Shown here piece by piece: positions 7,895-16,274 of a stretch of DNA of 49,658 bases. The notes under the pieces are model-generated. The model did not search any database. It had not been told where the DNA came from and saw nothing but the letters and a program-made list of their open reading frames with translations. The stretch lies in contig JAYVJL010000147.1 in assembly GCA_043769295.1 (NCBI GenBank), positions 1 to 49,658 on the forward strand, in the 5' to 3' direction. Each line of letters opens with the position of its first letter. The stretch's first letter is position 1. The DNA is from Aalborgiella sp043769295 (GTDB lineage: Bacteria > Pseudomonadota > Gammaproteobacteria > Burkholderiales > Burkholderiaceae_C). The position numbers were made by a program, and so were the translations under genes.

Positions 7895-9705
7895 CAATCT
7901 TGCACCTGCAGGATGGCCAAAAATGCTTCTTGCGGGACTTCAACGGAACCAATTTGTTTCATGCGTTTTTTACCTGCTTTTTGCTTTTCTAACAATTTCT
8001 TTTTCCGCGAAATATCGCCACCGTAGCACTTGGCGATCACGTTTTTACGCAAGGCCTTGAGTGATTCCCGCGCGATGATGTTGGCACCAATCGCCGCCTG
8101 AATCGCCACATCAAACTGTTGCCGTGAAATGATTTCGCGCATTTTAGCAACCACGGCCCGGCCGCGGTACTGCGATTGAGAGCGGTGAACGATGATGGAC
8201 AAGGCGTCGACCTTTTCGCCATTCAGCAAAATATCAACCTTGACCACGTCCGCCACACGGAACTCTTTGAACTCGTAATCCATGGACGCGTAACCACGGC
8301 TGACCGATTTTAACTTGTCAAAAAAGTCCAGGACAATCTCACCCAGTGGTATCTCGTAAGTCAACTTCACCTGGCGACCGGCGTAGGCCATATCGAGTTG
8401 ATTACCGCGTTTTTGATTGGCCAAGGTCATCACCGCGCCCACATACTCTTGAGGCATGTACAAATGCACGGTCACGATGGGTTCGCGGATTTCCACCATC
8501 TTGCCTTGATCGGGCATTTTGGCGGGGTTTTCAACCTTGGTGACAACGCCGTCGGCGGTCATCACCTCGTAAACCACGCTCGGTGCGGTGGTGATCAGGT
8601 CTTGGTCAAACTCGCGCTCCAGCCGCTCTTGCACGATTTCCATGTGCAGCAAGCCCAAAAAGCCGCAGCGAAAGCCAAAGCCCAGCGCTTGGCTGACTTC
8701 AGGCTCGTAGTGCAGCGAGGCATCGTTGAGCTTGAGTTTCTCCAAACTGTCGCGCAAGCCTTCGTACTGGTTTGCCTCTGTCGGATACAAACCGGCGAAC
8801 ACCTGCGGCTGAATTTCTTTAAAGCCTGGCAGCGCCTCGGTCGCCGTTGCGGCTGCGCCGCCGGATCCCGCTTTGATTTGGGTCACGGTATCGCCCACTT
8901 TGGCGGCTTGCAACTCTTTGATACCGGCAATGATGTAGCCCACTTCACCCGCCTCTAAAGCGGGCCGTTCGTTGTCCGCAGGCGTGAAAACACCCACCTT
9001 GTCTGCGTTATAAGTGGCGCCTGTGGCCATCATCTTGATGCGGTCATTTTTAGCCAGGCGGCCATCGACCACGCGGACCAACATCACCACACCGACATAG
9101 CTGTCAAACCAGCTGTCAATAATCATGGCACGCAGCGGTGCGTTGGGATTGCCACGCGGTGACGGCACCCTGGCCACCACCATCTCTAATATCTCGTCAA
9201 TGCCCTGCCCTGTTTTGGCTGAGCATGAAATCGCATCGGTCGCATCAATGCCAATCACGTCTTCAATTTCTTTGCGTGCGCCTTCTGGATCCGCATTGGG
9301 CAAATCCATCTTGTTCAGCACCGGGATGACTTCAACACCAAGGTCAAGCGCGGTGTAGCAATTGGCCACCGTTTGCGCTTCAACCCCTTGGCTCGCATCA
9401 ACAACCAAGAGCGCGCCTTCGCATGCGCTGAGTGAACGCGACACTTCATAAGAGAAGTCGACATGGCCTGGCGTGTCGATCAAATTGAGGTTGTATATCT
9501 CGCCATTTTTGGCTTTGTAGTGCAGCGCAGCGGTCTGCGCTTTGATGGTTATCCCACGTTCTTTTTCGATATCCATCGAGTCGAGCACTTGTGCCGACAT
9601 GTCGCGTGCTTCCAGTCCACCACAACGCTGTATCAAACGATCAGCCAGTGTTGATTTGCCGTGGTCAATGTGCGCGATGATGGAAAAATTTCTGATGTGA
9701 TTCAT
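7894..9705 (-). CDS. lepA: Elongation factor 4 (LepA), ribosome back-translocase
   Basis: 603 residues of the translational GTPase family: G1 AHIDHGKST near residue 13, switch II DTPGHVDFSYEV, NKMDLP and SAKTG. LepA-specific features follow: RCGFLGLLHMEIVQERLEREF, SMDYEFKEFR and the basic C-terminus CYGGDISRKKKLLEKQKAGKKRMK. EF4 acts on ribosomes and is implicated in 30S assembly and stress. The ATG at 9705 is preferred over a TTG one codon upstream. It heads the lepA-lepB-DUF4845-rnc-era run. About 55 bp upstream is a strong terminator hairpin with a promoter before it, which could attenuate lepA transcription. Confidence 0.97.
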   Translation of the reverse strand: MNHIRNFSIIAHIDHGKSTLADRLIQRCGGLEARDMSAQVLDSMDIEKERGITIKAQTAALHYKAKNGEIYNLNLIDTPGHVDFSYEVSRSLSACEGALLVVDASQGVEAQTVANCYTALDLGVEVIPVLNKMDLPNADPEGARKEIEDVIGIDATDAISCSAKTGQGIDEILEMVVARVPSPRGNPNAPLRAMIIDSWFDSYVGVVMLVRVVDGRLAKNDRIKMMATGATYNADKVGVFTPADNERPALEAGEVGYIIAGIKELQAAKVGDTVTQIKAGSGGAAATATEALPGFKEIQPQVFAGLYPTEANQYEGLRDSLEKLKLNDASLHYEPEVSQALGFGFRCGFLGLLHMEIVQERLEREFDQDLITTAPSVVYEVMTADGVVTKVENPAKMPDQGKMVEIREPIVTVHLYMPQEYVGAVMTLANQKRGNQLDMAYAGRQVKLTYEIPLGEIVLDFFDKLKSVSRGYASMDYEFKEFRVADVVKVDILLNGEKVDALSIIVHRSQSQYRGRAVVAKMREIISRQQFDVAIQAAIGANIIARESLKALRKNVIAKCYGGDISRKKKLLEKQKAGKKRMKQIGSVEVPQEAFLAILQVQD

Positions 9706-9759
9706 CAACGAGATGCTTTAAGTGATTGAATTAAAACGAATGCAGAGTACTGCGGACAT

Positions 9760-9824
9760 AAAAAAGGGCGCGTCGTTTTGTGACGCGCCCTGAAACCAAC
9801 AAGCATGGCAACTGCGATAGTTGG
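9760..9824 (-). ncRNA. Candidate ~65-nt small RNA or attenuated lepA leader
   Basis: A promoter-like pair on the minus strand (9831-9858) predicts a start near 9824. The transcript would contain a short stem CCAAC/GTTGG and end at a 9-bp GC-rich hairpin followed by six T. No homology to a known RNA family is recognised. The same arrangement, 55-60 bp before lepA, could equally be an attenuator leader; an ATG near 9830 opens a short frame that could be a leader peptide. Confidence 0.4.
9766..9790 (-). terminator. Intrinsic terminator upstream of lepA
   Basis: Perfect 9-bp stem GGGCGCGTC/GACGCGCCC with a 7-nt loop. On the minus strand it is directly followed by TTTTTT. The opposite strand lacks a T-run (TGAAAC), so it terminates minus-strand RNA that starts upstream of lepA. 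Confidence 0.8.
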
Positions 9825-9830
9825 AACTTC

Positions 9831-9858
9831 ATTGTAGGCAAAAAAGCCAAGTTGTGAA
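9831..9858 (-). promoter_or_regulatory. Putative sigma-70 promoter for leader/sRNA before lepA
   Basis: On the minus strand, -35 TTCACA (5/6 match) is separated by 16 nt from -10 TACAAT (5/6 match). The predicted start is near 9824. It precedes the strong terminator at 9766-9790. Confidence 0.45.
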
Positions 9859-10255
9859 GTCCAAAAAACGTCTGGCTTGCAGTGTTGCAGGGCTGCAACG
9901 AAAAGTTATCCACAGTTTATTCAGTATGTTACAAAATATTCATTGGACAACATGTGGGTGATCTGTGGACCACCAGTGGACTGTTGCAAACAATGTCATA
10001 AAATGCGTGAAAACTGATTCAATATGCGAAAAATTAATCTTTTGAAGGTCTGATTCTATCCAAATTTGTCGTAAGGTGAATATAAATGTTAGTGAATGCA
10101 CACTTACATTGCATTTTGAAATAAAAATAAAAAAATAAATTTCAATTCAAAATCTAGTTCAATTGATCAAAAAAGAGTCCAAAACCCAGTTTAAACAGGG
10201 GTCTTTAGGGTTCACGTGGGAATCAAATCAGGCCTCAGGTCCGCCGTAAAAACAC
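9859..10255. other. Gene-free AT-rich stretch with DnaA-box-like sites
   Basis: No credible coding frame on either strand. A perfect DnaA box TTATCCACA lies at 9906-9914, with inverse-orientation degenerate sites TGTGGACCA (9964-9972, 7/9) and TGTGGGTGA (9953-9961, 6/9). Next to them, 10010-10200 is very rich in A and T. This resembles pieces of a replication origin, but no dnaA, dnaN, rpmH or parAB is near, and the box count is low. More likely it is a DnaA-responsive or titration site, or chance. Confidence 0.4.
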
Positions 10256-10283
10256 AAAAGCGAGGCAGCCTCGCCTCGCTTTT
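10256..10283 (-). terminator. Terminator of the rpoE-rseA-mucB-mucD transcript
   Basis: A 10-bp stem AAAAGCGAGG/CCTCGCTTTT with an 8-nt loop, 16 bp past the mucD stop. The A/T ends make it symmetrical, so it could work in both directions, but only mucD points into it. Confidence 0.8.
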
Positions 10284-10298
10284 GCCGCGTCATGAACG

Positions 10299-11807
10299 CT
10301 ATTTGTTTGGTTTGATCAGCGTGAACTGGGCCCAATCACCCCGACGAAACAAGACATTGATGGTTTTTGACTTATCGGACTTGGCAAGGACGGTTTCAAA
10401 TTCTTTAACACTGCCCACCTCCGTGTTGGCGATGGACACAATCACATCACCCTCACGCAGTCCGGCACGCTCAGCACCCTCTGTGGCGGTGTCTACCCGC
10501 ACACCACCCTTGATTTTGAGTTCTTTCTTTTGTGCCTCGGTCACTTCGCTCACCACCAAACCAAAACCTTGAGCGGAGGTGATCGCTTTGGGCTTGACTT
10601 CTTTGGGCGCAACCTTTTTAGCGACTTTGTCGTCTTCAAATTCAGCCACAGTCACCGTCAGCTCTTTGGTTGCACCACGGCGGAAGACGGTGAGCGTGTT
10701 TTTGCTGCCTGGCTTGGTATTACCCACCAGGCGTGGCAGGTCGACGGACTTCTCGATCGTAGTGCCGCCAAATTTAAGGATGATGTCGCCCGCCTCCACA
10801 CCGGCCAGAGCGGCGGGTGCGCCCGCTTCTACGCCGCGCACCAAGGCACCTTGCGCTTTGCCCAGGCCAATAGACTCGGCCACCTCTTTGCTCACCTGGT
10901 CGATTTGCACACCTATACGGCCCCGAGATACACGACCTGACGTGCGCAGCTGGTCGCTAACCCGTGTCGCTTCGTCAATGGGAATCGCAAAGGATATCCC
11001 TTGAAAACCACCCGTCCGCGAATAAATCTGGCTGTTGATGCCCACCACCTCTCCACGCATGTTGATCAGCGGTCCCCCGGAGTTGCCGGGGTTGATGGCC
11101 ACGTCGGTTTGAATCAGCGACAAATAATCGCCCGTATCGCGTTGCTTGGCGCTCACAATGCCCGCCGTGACGGTGTTTTCCAAACCGAAGGGCGAGCCAA
11201 TCGCCATCACCCACTCACCCACTTTGAGGCGGCTCACATCTCCGACTTTCACCGCCGGCAAGCCTGTCGCTTCAATTTTGATCAGCGCCACATCAGAGCG
11301 TTTGTCTGTGCCAATAATTTTGGCTTTGAACTCACGCTTGTCCATCAAAGTGACCATCACCTCTTCAGCACCATCCACCACATGTGCATTGGTCATGACC
11401 AAGCCGTCGGTGCTCAAAATAAACCCTGAACCAACGCCACGTGGTTGATCTCCCCGGGATTCTGGCTGGGGTCTTTTCGGCGCTTTCGGGTCCGCTTTAG
11501 GATCTGCTTTGGGATCGGCCTTCGGATCCGCTTTAGGCATGCCCGGTATGCGGTCGCCAAAGAAACGGCGCAACAACTCCTGCAACTCCTCGTCGCTGTC
11601 AGCCCCCAGATTGCCCAAGCCAGCACGTGCACTGGCCTTCTCCAGCGTGCGGATGTTGACCACGGAGGGTCCGACCTGCTCAACCAGCTCCGTAAAGTCC
11701 GGCAAGCCGCGCATTTGCGCTGCCGACGCAGGTGTAAGGAGCAGCGAACCCATCATCAACAATGCGCTGGCACCATAAAGGCCGAATTTTTTCAAATCAA
11801 ACAACAT
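10299..11807 (-). CDS. mucD: Periplasmic serine protease MucD/DegP-like (HtrA family)
   Basis: About 502 residues. A signal peptide (YGASALLMMGSLLLTPASAAQ) is followed by a trypsin-like domain with the triad His in TNAHVVDG, Asp in RSDVALIK and Ser in NPGNSGGPL, then two PDZ domains. It degrades misfolded envelope proteins and, by analogy with Pseudomonas MucD, dampens the sigma-E response. The frame is open to an ATG at 11855 that overlaps the mucB stop (TAATG). The ATG at 11807 is preferred because AAGGGG lies 7 nt upstream and it gives a normal signal peptide. The linker before the protease core carries tandem KADP repeats. Confidence 0.94.
   Translation of the reverse strand: MLFDLKKFGLYGASALLMMGSLLLTPASAAQMRGLPDFTELVEQVGPSVVNIRTLEKASARAGLGNLGADSDEELQELLRRFFGDRIPGMPKADPKADPKADPKADPKAPKRPQPESRGDQPRGVGSGFILSTDGLVMTNAHVVDGAEEVMVTLMDKREFKAKIIGTDKRSDVALIKIEATGLPAVKVGDVSRLKVGEWVMAIGSPFGLENTVTAGIVSAKQRDTGDYLSLIQTDVAINPGNSGGPLINMRGEVVGINSQIYSRTGGFQGISFAIPIDEATRVSDQLRTSGRVSRGRIGVQIDQVSKEVAESIGLGKAQGALVRGVEAGAPAALAGVEAGDIILKFGGTTIEKSVDLPRLVGNTKPGSKNTLTVFRRGATKELTVTVAEFEDDKVAKKVAPKEVKPKAITSAQGFGLVVSEVTEAQKKELKIKGGVRVDTATEGAERAGLREGDVIVSIANTEVGSVKEFETVLAKSDKSKTINVLFRRGDWAQFTLIKPNK
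11488..11535 (-). repeat. Four 12-bp tandem repeats encoding (KADP)n in MucD
   Basis: Four consecutive units of the pattern GGRTCNGCYTTN (plus strand) encode Lys-Ala-Asp-Pro repeats in the flexible loop between the N-terminus and the catalytic domain of MucD. Units differ at wobble positions. Each is a multiple of three, so copy-number change would alter linker length without frameshift. Confidence 0.8.
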
Positions 11808-11854
11808 CTCTAACCCCTTATTTGCTTCTTTATGCTTTTTATGCCACTTCTTCA

Positions 11855-12952
11855 TTACTTTTTGCGTTCCAGTTGCTGCGCAAATATTTTCAAGGTCGCC
11901 AGCGGCACCTCACCCACCGCCGTGAGCCATGACTCATTCATGCGCTTGGTCAAGGTATGCGTGGCCCCCAAAGACATGCTGCCTTCTTGGGTATGGCGTT
12001 TGCGGTCATAGACCTCGACAAACAGCGACACCGTGGCCAAGCCGTCTGAGAAAATCCATTGCATGGTGTTACCCGCATCGGCTTCAACGGCATTAACACC
12101 TGAATTGTTGCCCGCATTGACCGCCACAGGGACCGTAGCGGCAGATTGAACCGAGCGCTTGTAGCAGGCCATGGAGGCAAAGCCTGGCACACCCTGTGAC
12201 AGCACCCAGCCTTGGGCCAGGGCGGTGGTTTTGCTCAGTTCGATGCGTTCTATCTTGTGCCCCGCCGTATTGCCCATCATCTGGGCGAGACGTTCCATTT
12301 TCACAGGTGCATCGATGCTCAGCTCTGAAAAAGCCGCTTGCTCCAGCACGCGTCCTGTGGCATCCAGGGTTTGCAACTTGACGACCAAGCCGCTTTTACG
12401 CTCGGTCCAAATACGGTGGCTGTACCTGAAACTGTCTTTGGCGGACAATTGAACCACATCGGCCTCAAAACCGGCCACGCGTTCGGCATCAAGCACCTTC
12501 AATGCGTAATAGTCGGCAATGTCGGTGTTATTGGACTTGAGGAAGTTGGGGAACAGCCCCAAAGATTCACGCTGCTCCGTCCGCGCGACCTTCTGGTCTG
12601 GGAAAAAAGTAATAACGTCATTGTTGCGCCTGAAAATCGAACGCGGCACCCCCGTCAAGGTTTCAACCCGCTCCATCTGCAACTCGCCATCGCAGACATG
12701 CCAGATCTTTGCACTGGACATATCAGCCCCGACCGAGACAACAAAAGTCCCGATGTAGGCGCGCTGTTTGGAGGCCTCGTGCATGCGCAGCAGCCAGTCG
12801 TTCACGGAACGTGCCGCAACCGGTGCCTGGTGCGCAACCGGTTTTTGACCCTCTTTATGCCCTTCTTTTTGCCCCTCATATGCTATTGAATTAATAGCAA
12901 TACAGGCAATAAATACGCCGGCTATAGTCGAAAATGATGGTAAAAGTCGCAT
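11855..12952 (-). CDS. mucB: Sigma-E factor regulatory protein MucB/RseB
   Basis: 365 residues of the MucB/RseB family, periplasmic proteins that bind the anti-sigma factor RseA and sense lipids or lipoproteins. Conserved blocks include RSVNDWLLRMHEASKQ, YIGTFVVS, PRSIFRRNNDVITFFP, YALKVLDAERVAGFEADVV and FSDGLATVSLFVEVYD. The N-terminus MRLLPSFSTIAGVFIACIAI reads as an export signal, but residues 10-24, its hydrophobic core and likely SIA cleavage site, are encoded by copy B of the 43-bp repeat. A KEGQ/KEGH-type mini-repeat follows. It starts 3 bp after rseA, and its stop overlaps an ATG of the mucD frame. Part of the rpoE operon. Confidence 0.92.
   Translation of the reverse strand: MRLLPSFSTIAGVFIACIAINSIAYEGQKEGHKEGQKPVAHQAPVAARSVNDWLLRMHEASKQRAYIGTFVVSVGADMSSAKIWHVCDGELQMERVETLTGVPRSIFRRNNDVITFFPDQKVARTEQRESLGLFPNFLKSNNTDIADYYALKVLDAERVAGFEADVVQLSAKDSFRYSHRIWTERKSGLVVKLQTLDATGRVLEQAAFSELSIDAPVKMERLAQMMGNTAGHKIERIELSKTTALAQGWVLSQGVPGFASMACYKRSVQSAATVPVAVNAGNNSGVNAVEADAGNTMQWIFSDGLATVSLFVEVYDRKRHTQEGSMSLGATHTLTKRMNESWLTAVGEVPLATLKIFAQQLERKK
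12882..12924 (+). repeat. 43-bp bipartite repeat, copy B (encodes MucB signal core)
   Basis: GCTATTGAATTAATAGC, then 18 nt ending AGGCAATAAATAC, then GCCGGCTA. Its last 21 nt are identical to copy A. It lies wholly inside mucB, in the antisense orientation, and encodes residues 10-24 without a stop. Confidence 0.85.
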
Positions 12953-12955
12953 ATT

Positions 12956-13663
12956 TTACCGGGATGCACCGTTGATAGCCCTGTCGGGCGCCGCATCAAA
13001 GGTGGCGTTACGCAAAAACCCGGAAGGCATTTGCAGCGCCGAGCCGCCACCGAGTTGGCTGTGCGCCGCAATCATGGCGTCGAGTTGCGGATTGCGCAGC
13101 ATCACCTCACCGCCGGAGCCACTGGCGTCATTGGACACCGCAGCGGAGACTTGCAAAGCTAGGCCTGTAGACGGCGACGGCGTGCCGTTTTGTGCCAATT
13201 GCGATCCAGTGGTCGTCGCCACACCACCCACCAGATTCCAGCTGACCGCCAATACCGCCGCAGCCGATGCCAGACCTGCTACCCATTTCCAGCGGAAAAC
13301 AGGCTCGTTGGCACTTTCAACGGCCACGGAATGCAAATGCAGGGCCGCTTCAACCGCCCGATTCGAGCTGGATAGCATCGCCGGCATCAAGCGAGGCTCC
13401 TGCTTCAACGTGCTTTGCAGGCGTGTCAAAAAGGCCGTGTCGCCTTGACAAGCCGCCAATTCGTCTGAGCGCAACACATCGCCCACCACATGCAGGCTGC
13501 GCCACGTAGCGCGCATTTGCTCGGTTTGGGGGCTGTCGCCCTCGAACCAGGCCATCGCCTCGGCAAATTCTTCACCATGAAGCTCGCCATCCACCAGCGC
13601 ACTCAGTTGAATGCGACGGTACAAAGCTGCATCTTGTATCGTTTTCATGTCTGTACTCACCAT
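12956..13663 (-). CDS. rseA: Sigma-E anti-sigma factor RseA (MucA-like)
   Basis: 235 residues. The N-terminal cytoplasmic domain has the anti-sigma hallmark LSALVDGELHGEEFAEAM followed by W-rich contacts (WRSLHVVGDVLRS). One membrane segment (WVAGLASAAAVLAVSWNLVGGV) near residues 125-147 leads to a periplasmic C-terminal part that would bind MucB. It holds RpoE at the membrane until regulated proteolysis. The ATG at 13663 overlaps the rpoE stop by 7 bp and has AGG at a good distance; an ATG five codons on is an alternative. The overlap suggests 1:1 coupled synthesis of sigma and anti-sigma. Confidence 0.92.
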   Translation of the reverse strand: MVSTDMKTIQDAALYRRIQLSALVDGELHGEEFAEAMAWFEGDSPQTEQMRATWRSLHVVGDVLRSDELAACQGDTAFLTRLQSTLKQEPRLMPAMLSSSNRAVEAALHLHSVAVESANEPVFRWKWVAGLASAAAVLAVSWNLVGGVATTTGSQLAQNGTPSPSTGLALQVSAAVSNDASGSGGEVMLRNPQLDAMIAAHSQLGGGSALQMPSGFLRNATFDAAPDRAINGASR

Positions 13664-14313
13664 CTTTTACCTGTTTGGTTTTCTAACAAAGGTCCAACTT
13701 TGGCAGAAATAGACTCTCGCGCCCTGAAAATCCGGGACCGCACCGTGCCGATCGGGCACGCCATCAGTTGTGCAATCTCTTCATAGCTCAGTCCCTCGAT
13801 TTCACGCAGGGTGATGGCTTGGCGCAAATCCTCGGGCAAAGCCAGCATGGCTTGGTTCACCGCATTTGCAATTTCTTTGGCCGCCAGCACCGTTTCTGGG
13901 GTTTCGTCTGATATTGGTTCGTATTTGGCGTTGAAAGTTTCATCGTCTTCATCAGAACGCCCAAAAGCGCTGGCGGTGACGGTAGGGTCACGCTTGAGTT
14001 CCAGCAAGAACTTTTTAGCCGTATTGACCGCAATCCGGTACAGCCAGGTGTAAAACTGCGCTTCACCCCGAAATTTGGGCAATGCCCGGTAGGCACGGAT
14101 GAAGGTTTCCTGGGCAATGTCATCCACCAGGTCCACATCGCGTACCATGCGGCCGATCAGACGCTGGATACGGCGCTGGTACTTGATGACCAGCAGCTCA
14201 AAAGCACGCTGATCACCCGCCACTGTGCGCTCAACCAGCATGGCGTCGCTGTCAGGCGCGGGCGCTGCATCGTTCACAGGAGTGTCGTCAGGGACGATGG
14301 GCGTGTCAGACAT
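13657..14313 (-). CDS. rpoE: RNA polymerase sigma factor RpoE (sigma-E/AlgU group)
   Basis: 218 residues of an ECF sigma factor. Region 2 (AFELLVIKYQRRIQRLIGRMVRD...DDIAQETFIRAYRAL, FYTWLYRIAVNTAKKFL) and region 4 (LPEDLRQAITLREIEGLSYEEIAQLM, then IGTVRSRIFRARE) are complete. It directs transcription of envelope-stress genes. An acidic spacer (RSDEDDETFNAKYEP) links regions 2 and 4. The ATG at 14313 is used; the frame also offers TTG two codons earlier. It is followed by rseA, mucB and mucD, the standard feedback circuit. I could not find a convincing sigma-E promoter just upstream. Confidence 0.95.
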   Translation of the reverse strand: MSDTPIVPDDTPVNDAAPAPDSDAMLVERTVAGDQRAFELLVIKYQRRIQRLIGRMVRDVDLVDDIAQETFIRAYRALPKFRGEAQFYTWLYRIAVNTAKKFLLELKRDPTVTASAFGRSDEDDETFNAKYEPISDETPETVLAAKEIANAVNQAMLALPEDLRQAITLREIEGLSYEEIAQLMACPIGTVRSRIFRARESISAKVGPLLENQTGKRW

Positions 14314-14365
14314 GGGCAAACATGGGCGAATGGGTCTAGGGTAAAAGCAAAAAAAAGATCAACAA

Positions 14366-14890
14366 CTAATGTTGTGCATTAAAAACAGGCTCTTTGGCGC
14401 GCGAATATACAGCACGGCGCAGATCATGCCAATGTTCTGGTGCAAAAGCCTGCTCTAGCCACAGCCATTGGGTGCGGCCGGTATGTAAAGAAGGCTCAAA
14501 TTTGAGCAACAAGCAACGCTGTCCGTCAAACCGGACACTGACGCTGCCGGTTTGAGGTGATGGCTTGTCTTGGACTTCATCCTGCACGCCGCTTGTCCAA
14601 TGCCAGAAAAAGCCATCCCATTCCAAAAAACTCAAAACGCCCAAAGAACCGCCTTTGAGTTGTCTCCAAAAGTGACCCACGCACACAGTGGCAAAGAGCC
14701 AGGACGCAACAATCAAGCCGGCTTGCCAACGAAACTGGAATACCGCTGCGTGTGTTTGGTAGTGATACAAACCCGCGCTGATGACACCCAGCAACAGCAT
14801 GACGAGCAGCGCAAGCGCCAGCCAGACGGAACGGCCCGTGGGGTAGCGGACCGAAGGAGCGCTGTAGATAACCAATACGGATTCGCCCAA
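14366..14890 (-). CDS. Small inner-membrane protein, YgfX/CptA-like
   Basis: Up to 174 residues with two membrane segments (WLALALLVMLLLGVISAGLYHY and LIVASWLFATVCVGHFW) and a soluble C-terminus rich in tryptophan, ending WLWLEQAFAPEHWHDLRRAVYSRAK. The layout, two helices then a WLxLxx...PxxWxxLRRxLY tail, resembles the YgfX/CptA family; the match is by pattern only. No ATG lies at the N-terminus: TTG at 14890 or 14875 must be used, otherwise the first helix is lost, so the start is uncertain. It lies between fabF and rpoE on the same strand. Function unknown. Confidence 0.65.
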   Translation of the reverse strand: MGESVLVIYSAPSVRYPTGRSVWLALALLVMLLLGVISAGLYHYQTHAAVFQFRWQAGLIVASWLFATVCVGHFWRQLKGGSLGVLSFLEWDGFFWHWTSGVQDEVQDKPSPQTGSVSVRFDGQRCLLLKFEPSLHTGRTQWLWLEQAFAPEHWHDLRRAVYSRAKEPVFNAQH

Positions 14891-14925
14891 TCAGCGCAGT
14901 TAGCGGGGTGGCGCGTTAAAACGGT

Positions 14926-16173
14926 TCAGCGCAAGCGCTTGAACACCAGCGTGCCATTGGTGCCACCAAAACCAAAATTATTCTTCACCGCAACGTCAAT
15001 GGTCATGTCGCGTGCGGTGTTGGCACAGTAGTCCAGGTCGCACTCAGGGTCTTGATTGAAGATGTTGATGGTCGGCGGACTTTTTTGCTCGTGGATCGCC
15101 AGCACACTGAACACGCTTTCAATACCGCCCGCCCCGCCCAGCAAATGACCGGTCATGGATTTGGTGGAATTGACCACGGTTTTTTTGGCATGGTCGCCAA
15201 AAGCGGCCTTGATGGCGTTGGTTTCATTCAAATCACCCAAGGGCGTTGAAGTCCCGTGGGCATTGATGTATTGCACCTGATCGGCATTGACACCGGCATT
15301 GTTCAGCGCCATTAGCATGGAGCGGCGTGGGCCATCCACATTCGGGGCGGTCATATGGTAGGCATCGCCGCTCATGCCAAAACCGGCGACTTCAGCATAA
15401 ATTTTGGCACCACGCGCCTTGGCGTGTTCGTATTCTTCCAGCACCAAGACCCCAGCACCTTCGCCCAAAACAAAGCCATCCCGGTCTTTGTCCCACGGGC
15501 GGGAGGCGGTGGCGGGGTCATCGTTGCGGGTGCTGAGCGCCCGGGCTGCGGCAAAACCACCCAGACCGAGCGGTGAAATCGTGGCTTCTGAGCCGCCGGC
15601 GATCATGACGTCGCAATCGCCGTGTTCAATCATGCGGGCCGACAAGCCAATCGCATGCAAACCGGTGGTGCAAGCGGTGACGACCGCAATGTTCGGACCT
15701 TTGAATCCAAATTTGATCGACACATGGCCCGAAATCATGTTGATGATCGAGGCTGGCACGAAAAACGGGGTGATACGGCGCGGGCCGCGGTTGACGTATT
15801 CAACGTGGGTGTTCTCAATGGTCGGCAAGCCGCCGATACCCGAGCCGATGTTGCAGCCAATGCGGGTGGCTTCTTCGTCACCCAGCGCAGCGCCTGTGGC
15901 CAAGCCGGAGTCGGCTACGGCTTGACAAGCAGCGGCCATGCCCAGATGGATGAAACGACCCATGTGGCGCGCTTCTTTCTCCGGGATGTAATGTTCAATG
16001 TTGAAGCCTTTGACCTCACCCGCGAAATGGGTGGTGAAAGGACTCGCATCAAAATGGGTGATCTTGCCGATACCCGACTGACCCGCCAGCAAGGCGGCCC
16101 AAGAGGCTTCTACCGTGTTTCCCACGGGACTGACACAACCCAAACCTGTTACAACGACGCGACGACGAGACAT
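14926..16173 (-). CDS. fabF: Beta-ketoacyl-ACP synthase II (FabF)
   Basis: 415 residues, normal length. It elongates acyl-ACP by condensation with malonyl-ACP in fatty-acid synthesis. The start RRRVVVTGLGCVSPVG, active-site cysteine in VVTACTTGLHAIG, first histidine in NAHGTSTPLGD, second histidine after the KSMTGHLLGGAGG lysine, and the FGFGGTNGTLVF tail are all present. GGAG lies about 11 nt before the ATG. It is the distal gene of the fab operon, separated from acpP by a 242-bp gap holding a strong hairpin, so its expression may be set lower than that of acpP. Confidence 0.97.
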   Translation of the reverse strand: MSRRRVVVTGLGCVSPVGNTVEASWAALLAGQSGIGKITHFDASPFTTHFAGEVKGFNIEHYIPEKEARHMGRFIHLGMAAACQAVADSGLATGAALGDEEATRIGCNIGSGIGGLPTIENTHVEYVNRGPRRITPFFVPASIINMISGHVSIKFGFKGPNIAVVTACTTGLHAIGLSARMIEHGDCDVMIAGGSEATISPLGLGGFAAARALSTRNDDPATASRPWDKDRDGFVLGEGAGVLVLEEYEHAKARGAKIYAEVAGFGMSGDAYHMTAPNVDGPRRSMLMALNNAGVNADQVQYINAHGTSTPLGDLNETNAIKAAFGDHAKKTVVNSTKSMTGHLLGGAGGIESVFSVLAIHEQKSPPTINIFNQDPECDLDYCANTARDMTIDVAVKNNFGFGGTNGTLVFKRLR

Positions 16174-16274
16174 AAGAAAAAACGCTCCAAGAATGTCCCT
16201 GATAGCGGGGTGGCGGAGATGGTGAAACCTCAGATCTGAGATTCAGGCTCTTCGGTCAGGCTATAAACAATTGC

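Noticed and set aside
9906..10200. Chromosomal replication origin
   Set aside because: Only one perfect DnaA box and no dnaA, dnaN, rpmH or partition genes nearby; kept only as a DnaA-site observation.
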